A stretch of 64,000 nt of DNA, from positions 17,353,608-17,417,607 of the forward strand of contig NC_088299.1 of NCBI RefSeq assembly GCF_032854445.1, given 5' to 3'. This document shows positions 55,481 to 64,000 of this stretch, in pieces. The position numbers were made by a program, and so were the translations under genes. Position 1 is the first letter of the stretch; each line of letters opens with the position of its first letter. The notes below the pieces were generated by a model, which had not been told where the DNA came from, searched no databases, and saw only the letters and a list, made by a program, of their open reading frames with translations. Origin of the DNA: Liolophura sinensis. Its lineage: Eukaryota > Mollusca > Polyplacophora > Chitonida > Chitonidae.

Positions 55481-56834
55481 GTGAATGAATGAATGGTTAT
55501 GGTTTGACTCCACAATATTTTATATTTTTGATTTGTACAGCTACACTGTAGGGAGACGGATAAGCTTAGGGTGTGAGTGAATGAATAGACAAAATGTGCA
55601 TGAAGGGTTTCCATTTAAAAGAATATCTTCATTGGGTAAACAGGAAGCTGCAGTAGCAGCGGTTCTATAGCTAATTACCAGAAGTTTACCCTAAGTGTGT
55701 ACTGATTGATTTTCTGTGAAATGTGACTGCAGAGTTCCAATGCCTGGGGCTCACCATGTATTGACTTGGCCACAACCAGTTCCCGTCTACTCATGTGGCA
55801 GATGCTAACTGCCGGTCACAAGATCCCTTAATACACCTGTACATGTTTGCACCTGAGTGTTGCCTGTGTTGTCAGGATTGATTGGATGGATAGAGCAGCC
55901 ATGGGCCATGCTCCCCCGGCAGTCTAAGAGACTTTGTGAACTGTTCGGGTTATCATGGGAGGTAGAGAGAATGCCAGATGACTAGCGGGGTTAAGTTGTG
56001 ACAGATGTGGCCCTAAGCTTACATAGCTTACCTGGCCAGAGGTGAGGTTTATGACTCCGGTAGTCTCTAGGCCTAAACTGACATGTGACAGAATCAGGTA
56101 AAGATATTTTTTTGTTTTTGTTTTTAGCATTCTGCAGAGAGTTGATATTGCTTTATTTGTGAGTTAATTTTGGGTTACAAATCCCCATGCTATGAGGTTA
56201 ACTGAACTAGCCGTGGTTTAGGTTTTTGTTTTGGATAGCAGTATAGAAAACCATGCCTGCCCATGTGTATAAAGTGCAGTACAAAACAGTGATTAGGTTA
56301 GTTAAATCATGTGACGTTACATGAAGTTTACTATATAAAGTCACGTAAAATTTCATGGGATTTTTTTTACCAGTTTAATGCAGCATCTTGGTTTAATTTG
56401 TGAAAACTTCCTTAAAATTACAGATAATTTACTGGTGTAAACCTAAAGTTAATATAAGGGATGATCTACCAGTTTCTGTCCATGGTTAATTTCTTTCCTC
56501 AACATGTCGTCTGCATGTGCAGGCTAGTTCTCCATGTCAGAACATAATATACAGTATAAAGACCAAATTTTCTATGTTACACAAATTGCAGATGTTAAAG
56601 TGCATAAGCATGACCATCTTTCAAAAGTTTGGTAATTTTGTTATTGTTGATTATTTGTTTATTGTTTATATAATTACATTTCAAAGTTCATAAATAAAAA
56701 GTCACCAGTGACAATTGAAATGGAAAGAAACAGAATTTATCGATTGACAGTGAGGTTTTAAGAACAACAGCGTGTAATAAGATCATCGAGTGGTAGTGCA
56801 AAATAGCACTAAGGTAAATAGACAAATGTTTATA

Positions 56835-57099
56835 GGGGCCTCCGTGGCTCAGTCGGTTAAAGCGCTAGCGCAGCGTAATGACCCAGGAGTCTCTCACCAA
56901 TGCGGTCGCTGTGAGTTCAAGTCCAGCTCATGCTGGCGGCCGTACGTGAGAAGGTCTGTCAGCAACCTGCGGATGGTCGTGGGTTTCCCCCGGGCTCTGC
57001 CCGGTTTCCACCCACCATAATGCTGACCGCCATCGTATGAGTGAAATATTCTTGAGTACGGCGTAAAACACCAATCAAAAAAAAAAAAAAAAAAAAAAT
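56835..57099 (+). mobile_element. SINE family 2, full-length, recent insertion
   Basis: tRNA-derived head with A box TGGCTCAGTCGG (56845-56856) and B box GAGTTCAAGTC (56913-56923), body with CAACCTGCGGATGGTCGTGG, tail TTGAGTACGGCGTAAAACAC and a pure run of over 20 A. Flanked by a perfect 12-bp target-site duplication, CAAATGTTTATA at 56823-56834 and 57100-57111. Intact boxes and the clean duplication point to a young copy; it lacks a 9-bp TTCCTCTCC block that its relatives keep. Confidence 0.95.
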
Positions 57100-57423
57100 C
57101 AAATGTTTATAATATGTTTTTGAGGTAATGCTAGCTATCTCTGTCGTGTGTTTGAATACATATACCATGTACATGTACAACTGTTCCTGAACATTATAAT
57201 GTAAGAATTCCTGACTGGGTGTTTGTATTGTGTGCTGTGAACAGGTTCATTATATGAATATGACTCACATTTATCTGCAGTGAACTGATGAGGATTGGAT
57301 GCCAGTGTCCAGTAGCATTTGTGTGTTGGTTATTCTGCATTATTGTTTGGCAGCCATGGTAATTTGTTATTCTTATTGATCTGACTGGCTTGGCAGTGCA
57401 TAATTTCTATAGAAATCTGCTGT

Positions 57424-60400
57424 GCATGGCGTTAATCATCACAAGATGAGTGGAGTATAATGTAGTGACTGAACTGATGACATAAGCACATTATAACTTG
57501 CCAAATTTTCCATGGTGTTGATCATCACAAGATGAGTGGAGTATAATATAGTGACTGAACTGATGACATAAGCACATTATAACTTACCAATTTTCCATGG
57601 TGTTGATCATCACAAGATGAGTGGAGTATAATATAGTGACTGAACTGATGACATAAGCACATTATAACTTGCCAATTTTCCATGGTGTTGATCATCACAA
57701 GATGAGTGGAGTATAATATAGTGACTGAACTGATGACATAAGCACATTATAACTTACCAATTTTTCCATGGTGTTGATCATCACAAGATGAGTGGAGTAT
57801 AATATATTGACTGAAATGATGACATAAGCACATTATAACTTGCCAATTTTTCCATGGTGTTGATCATCACAAGATGAGTGGAGTATAATATAGTGACTGA
57901 ACTGATGACATAAGCACATTATAACTTACCAATTTTCCATGGTGTTGATCATCACAAGATGAGTGGAGTATAATGTAGTGACTGAACTGATGACATAAGC
58001 ACATTATAACTTACCAATTTTTGCATGGTGTTGATCATCACAAGATGAGTGGAGTATAATATAGTGACTGAACTGATGACATAAGCACATTATAACTTGC
58101 CAATTTTTCCATGGTGTTGATCATCACAAGATGAGTGGAGTATAATGTAGTGACTGAACTGATGACATAAGCACATTATAACTTACCAATTTTTCCATGG
58201 TGTTAATCATCACAAGATGAGTGGAGTATAATATAGTGACTGAACTGATGACATAAGCACATTATAACTTACCAATTTTTCCATGGTGTTAATCATCACA
58301 AGATGAGTGGAGTATAATATAGTGACTGAACTGATGACATAAGCACATTATAACTTGCCAATTTTTCCATGGTGTTAATCATCACAAGATGAGTGGAGTA
58401 TAATATAGTGACTGAACTGATGACATAAGCACATTATAACTTGCCAATTTTCCATGGTGTTGATCATCACAAGATGAGTGGAGTATAATATAGTGACTGA
58501 ACTGATGACATAAGCACATTATAACTTGCCAATTTTTCCATGGTGTTGATCATCACAAGATGAGTGGAGTATAATGTAGTGACTGAACTGATGACATAAG
58601 CACATTATAACTTGCCAATTTTCCATGGTGTTAATCATCACAAGATGAGTGGAGTATAATGTAGTGACTGAACTGATGACATAAGCACATTATAACTTAC
58701 CAATTTTTCCATGGTGTTAATCATCACAAGATGAGTGGAGTATAATATAGTGACTGAACTGATGACATAAGCACATTATAACTTGCCAATTTTTCCATGG
58801 TGTTGATCATCACAAGATGAGTGGAGTATAATATAGTGACTGAACTGATGACATAAGCACATTATAACTTGCCAATTTTCCATGGTGTTGATCATCACAA
58901 GATGAGTGGAGTATAATGTAGTGACTGAACTGATGACATAAGCACATTATAACTTACCAATTTTTCCATGGTGTTAATCATCACAAGATGAGTGGAGTAT
59001 AATATAGTGACTGAACTGATGACATAAGCACATTATAACTTACCAATTTTTCCATGGTGTTGATCATCACAAGATGAGTGGAGTATAATGTAGTGACTGA
59101 ACTGATGACATAAGCACATTATAACTTGCCAATTTTTCCATGGTGTTAATCATCACAAGATGAGTGGAGTATAATATAGTGACTGAACTGATGACATAAG
59201 CACATTATAACTTACCAATTTTCCATGGTGTTAATCATCACAAGATGAGTGGAGTATAATATAGTGACTGAACTGATGACAATACCACATTATAACTTGC
59301 CAATTTTTGCATGGTGTTGATCATCACAAGATGAGTGGAGTATAATATAGTGACTGAACTGATGACATAAGCACATTATAACTTACCAATTTTTGCATGG
59401 TGTTGATCATCACAAGATGAGTGGAGTATAATGTAGTGACTGAACTGATGACATAAGCACATTATAACTTACCAATTTTTCCATGGTGTTGATCATCACA
59501 AGATGAGTGGAGTATAATATAGTGACTGAACTGATGACATAACCACATTATAACTTACCAATTTTCCATGGTGTTAATCATCACAAGATGAGTGGAGTAT
59601 AATATAGTGACTGAACTGATGACATAAGCACATTATAACTTGCCAATTTTTCCATGGTGTTAATCATCACAAGATGAGTGGAGTATAATGTAGTGACTGA
59701 ACTGATGACATAACCACACTATAACTTGCCAATTTTTCCATGGTGTTAATCATCACAAGATGAGTGGAGTATAATATAGTGACTGAACTGATGACATAAG
59801 CACATTATAACTTGCCAATTTTTCCATGGTGTTAATCATCACAAGATGAGTGGAGTATAATATAGTGACTGAAATGATGACATAAGCACATTATAACTTG
59901 CCAATTTTTCCATGGTGTTAATCATCACAAAATGAGTGGAGTATAATATAGTGACTGAACTGATGACATAACCACACTATAACTTGCCAATTTTCCATGG
60001 TGTTAATCATCACAAGATGAGTGGAGTATAATATAGTGACTGAACTGATGACAATACCACATTATAACTTGCCAATTTTTGCATGGTGTTGATCATCACA
60101 AGATGAGTGGAGTATAATATAGTGACTGAACTGATGACATAAGCACATTATAACTTACCAATTTTTCCATGGTGTTGATCATCACAAGATGAGTGGAGTA
60201 TAATATAGTGACTGAACTGATGACATAAGCACATTATAACTTACCAATTTTTCCATGGTGTTGATCATCACAAGATGAGTGGAGTATAATGTAGTGACTG
60301 AACTGATGACATAAGCACATTATAACTTGCCAATTTTTCCATGGTGTTAATCATCACAAGATGAGTGGAGTATAATATAGTGACTGAACTGATGACATAA

Positions 60401-62660
60401 GCACATTATAACTTGCCAATTTTCCATGGTGTTAATCATCACAAGATGAGTGGAGTATAATGTAGTGACTGAACTGATGACATAACCACATTATAACTTG
60501 CCAATTTTTGCATGGTGTTAATCATCACAAGATGAGTGGAGTATAATATAGTGACTGAACTGATGACATAAGCACATTATAACTTACCAATTTTTCCATG
60601 GTGTTGATCATCACAAGATGAGTGGAGTATAACATAGTGACTGAACTGATGACATAAGCACATTATAACTTGCCAATTTTTCCATGGTGTTGATCATCAC
60701 AAGATGAGTGGAGTATAATATAGTGACTGAACTGATGACATAAGCACATTATAACTTACCAATTTTCCATGGTGTTAATCATCACAAGATGAGTGGAGTA
60801 TAATATAGTGACTGAACTGATGACATAAGCACATTATAACTTACCAATTTTCCATGGTGTTAATCATCACAAGATGAGTGGAGTATAATATAGTGACTGA
60901 ACTGATGACATAAGCACATTATAACTTACCAATTTTTCCATGGTGTTGATCATCACAAGATGAGTGGAGTATAATATAGTGACTGAACTGATGACATAAG
61001 CACATTATAACTTGCCAATTTTTCCATGGTGTTGATCATCACAAGATGAGTGGAGTATAATGTAGTGACTGAACTGATGACAATACCACATTATAACTTG
61101 CCAATTTTTGCATGGTGTTGATCATCACAAGATGAGTGGAGTATAATGTAGTGACTGAACTGATGACATAAGCACATTATAACTTGCCAATTTTTCCATG
61201 GTGTTAATCATCACAAGATGAGTGGAGTATAATATAGTGACTGAACTGATGACATAAGCACATTATAACTTGCCAATTTTCCATGGTGTTAATCATCACA
61301 AGATGAGTGGAGTATAATGTAGTGACTGAACTGATGACATAACCACATTATAACTTGCCAATTTTTGCATGGTGTTAATCATCACAAGATGAGTGGAGTA
61401 TAATATAGTGACTGAACTGATGACATAAGCACATTATAACTTACCAATTTTTCCATGGTGTTGATCATCACAAGATGAGTGGAGTATAACATAGTGACTG
61501 AACTGATGACATAAGCACATTATAACTTGCCAATTTTTCCATGGTGTTGATCATCACAAGATGAGTGGAGTATAATATAGTGACTGAACTGATGACATAA
61601 GCACATTATAACTTACCAATTTTCCATGGTGTTAATCATCACAAGATGAGTGGAGTATAATATAGTGACTGAACTGATGACATAAGCACATTATAACTTA
61701 CCAATTTTCCATGGTGTTAATCATCACAAGATGAGTGGAGTATAATATAGTGACTGAACTGATGACATAAGCACATTATAACTTACCAATTTTTCCATGG
61801 TGTTGATCATCACAAGATGAGTGGAGTATAATATAGTGACTGAACTGATGACATAAGCACATTATAACTTGCCAATTTTTCCATGGTGTTGATCATCACA
61901 AGATGAGTGGAGTATAATGTAGTGACTGAACTGATGACAATACCACATTATAACTTGCCAATTTTTGCATGGTGTTGATCATCACAAGATGAGTGGAGTA
62001 TAATATAGTGACTGAACTGATGACATAAGCACATTATAACTTGCCAATTTTCCATGGTGTTGATCATCACAAGATGAGTGGAGTATAATATAGTGACTGA
62101 ACTGATGACATAAGCACATTATAACTTGCCAATTTTCCATGGTGTTGATCATCACAAGATGAGTGGAGTATAATATAGTGACTGAACTGATGACATAACC
62201 ACATTATAACTTGCCAATTTTCCATGGTGTTGATCATCACAAGATGAGTGGAGTATAATATAGTGACTGAACTGATGACATAAGCACATTATAACTTGCC
62301 AATTTTTCCATGGTGTTGATCATCACAAGATGAGTGGAGTATAATATAGTGACTGAACTGATGACATAAGCACATTATAACTTACCAATTTTTCCATGGT
62401 GTTAATCATCACAAGATGAGTGGAGTATAATGTAGTGACTGAACTGATGACATAAGCACATTATAACTTGCCAATTTTTCCATGGTGTTGATCATCACAA
62501 GATGAGTGGAGTATAATATAGTGACTGAACTGATGACATAAGCACATTATAACTTGCCAATTTTCCATGGTGTTGATCATCACAAGATGAGTGGAGTATA
62601 ATGTAGTGACTGAACTGATGACATAAGCACATTATAACTTACCAATTTTTCCATGGTGTT
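57424..62660. repeat. 85-86 bp satellite array, about 61 copies
   Basis: Steps between CATGGTGTT(G/A)ATCATCAC blocks are 85 or 86 bp (57511, 57596, 57681, 57767). Unit: CACAAGATGAGTGGAGTATA, ATATAGTGACTGAACTGATG, ACATAAGCACATTATAACTT, (A/G)CCAATTTTCC. Copies are very alike; differences are in a few sites (TTGATC/TTAATC, ATATAG/ATGTAG, TTACC/TTGCC, TTTTCC/TTTTTCC/TTTTTGC, ACATAAGCAC/ACAATACCAC) and define higher-order repeats. No long frame. First and last units have slightly diverged edges. Confidence 0.96.
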
Positions 62661-64000
62661 CTCTTTTGCGTTGGGGTGCAAATTGATTTGTCACAGAATG
62701 GTGTAATGTAAGACTATTTCTTTTTCAGTACTTTAAAAGTAACAACCAATGACAGCTGTAATATATTGTATAGTATATTTATTGTTTATATAAGGTCATA
62801 AATTGCCATAAAGAGCCAAAGTTTATTGCATGATCCCCAAAAGAGCCAAATTTGCATGACCCCAAAAGCTGACCCCAAAAGCTTCCCAGTTGCTGAATAC
62901 CCCAAAAAATCAAAAATCAAAATTAAGTAGCTTTTTTTCTACAAAAGTGCTTTTTTGGCAGATATATGTCATCAAATATTATATCTTCAGTGGTGAAACA
63001 TTTTTCCAGTAAGGATTTATCCTAATCCTACCTTGTAAACAAACGTGAGAACATTGTAAACAAACGTGAGAACAAATTTCCATGATCAGAGTTCTCAGAA
63101 TATAAAGGCAAAATGTGTAACTTACTCATGGGTGAACTTTGAAGTCATTTTCCTTATCTCCAGGAAGGAGGAAGGAAACATGTAATTATGTCAGCACAAT
63201 CGCCTTGCCTAAGATATTCAGAAAGTTACCAGTAGAGATGCTCTTATACACATGTATGTTGGCCACTGGTGATCCAGGGTGTGCTCTATGAGATTGTACG
63301 GTATCCCAAAACACATAGTCTGAAAGAGAGTGGTAGGCTGATGCCATGTACCATATGCAGGAGTATTGCATTTCTTAGCACAGCTTATAATCAGCAGATG
63401 TTGTCAGGTTACAGTATTGGGTTTAAAGGTAGCGGGAACTGTGGAGGCCATGTGTTAATGAATGTTACTTCATCCCTCTGAGAAAGAAGATCAACGGTCG
63501 TTTTGGCCTGTACTTGTTTATGTCGAGAAATTCAAATTCAAGTTCACCTAGGTAAATGAATAAATGTGAGCGATGTGTTTCATTTATGTTACATATGTGC
63601 CTTTGGATGATTGTCTTTAACTTTGCATGCTTTAATAACCTTATTTGGAAGTAGGATTGTCAATCAGGGACTGATTCGACACTAAGCCATTTCTGTCTAA
63701 AAAATTGTGAAGATTTAAAACCTATCACGCAATTCTTTGTTTTTGTGTTGAAAATTGAAATTTGGACGCATTTGTCTCATAATAACATTTATGAGGTGGG
63801 ACAAATGTCTAGAGATAACCTCCAGCTCGTATTTCTGATTTTGACCTCTATAATTATATTAATGTTCTGTTTACTGAATCACCCACAGCTACAGGTGTTT
63901 ACCAGGATACAGTCTCTGTGGATCTGGGGTTAAACTCAACTTCCACTTCACACATCTGACAAACACTGTAGCATACAGCTGAAAGCTTATGTTCTAGAAA
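62661..64000. other. Right end of window; no gene identified
   Basis: Has short CCCCAAAAG repeats (62830-62890) and a tandem 21-bp doublet (TTGTAAACAAACGTGAGAAC, 63034-63074). An acceptor-like CACCCACAG at about 63889 precedes a short open stretch (LQVFTRIQSLWIW), too little to call an exon. Confidence 0.55.

Larger units (their letters stand above)
55141..57423. other. Intergenic or intronic DNA
   Basis: Contains a (CAGA)n-type microsatellite at 55396-55480 and the complete SINE at 56835-57099. No gene identified. Confidence 0.6.

Noticed and set aside
56835-56935. Functional tRNA gene
   Set aside because: A and B boxes are present but the sequence continues into a SINE body and A-tail with target duplication; the fold is not a proper cloverleaf.
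57440-57480. C/D-box snoRNA signature (CTGA and TGATGA) in the satellite unit
   Set aside because: The boxes are in the wrong order and overlap; they recur in every unit as part of the satellite.
57424-62660. CRISPR-like array
   Set aside because: Units are contiguous 85-86 bp copies without unique spacers, in an animal nuclear context; it is a satellite.

Overview
The window looks like nuclear DNA of a marine lophotrochozoan animal, most likely a mollusc. The evidence is two intron-rich housekeeping genes with animal-type exon structure, AT-rich introns, several tRNA-derived SINE copies ending in the 'TTGAGTACGGCGTAAAACACC'-type tail that I associate with molluscan genomes, and very abundant minisatellites. 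The species assignment is inference. No bacterial operons, CRISPR arrays or rRNA genes are present.

Left third (about 1-22,100): two complete genes arranged head to head. On the minus strand is EIF2S2 (translation initiation factor eIF2 subunit beta): nine coding exons from 14790 down to 2983, 334 codons, with three polylysine boxes and a CX2C-X17-CX2C zinc finger. On the plus strand is ZFAND1 (double AN1 zinc-finger protein): eight coding exons from 15169 to 22121, 266 codons, with two perfect AN1 motifs. I assembled both exon by exon from splice sites, reading phase and family similarity; one extra A in ZFAND1 exon 6 breaks the frame as sequenced. The start codons are 378 bp apart. The shared region holds an ETS-type ACTTCCGG, a TATA box on each strand, and a TGATGCAAC match to the ATF4/C-EBP (CARE) consensus. 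Both products belong to the eIF2/stress-granule branch of the stress response, so the pairing may be functional.

Introns of both genes hold tandem repeats (78-bp and 49-bp units), SINEs, a decayed hAT-type transposase antisense in EIF2S2 intron 3, and a decayed copy of ZFAND1 exon 4.

Right two thirds (22,100-64,000): no gene I can identify. It is dominated by satellites: a 51-bp unit array of nearly 6 kb (26,983-32,735) that stays open in several frames because 51 is a multiple of three, a 37-bp array (45.2-46.6 kb), 31-bp and 30-bp arrays, and an approximately 85.7-bp satellite of 5.2 kb (57.4-62.7 kb), the larger ones with higher-order repeats. Between them lie SINEs, a 128-bp foldback palindrome, G-runs, microsatellites and a few isolated exon-like open segments of unknown identity.
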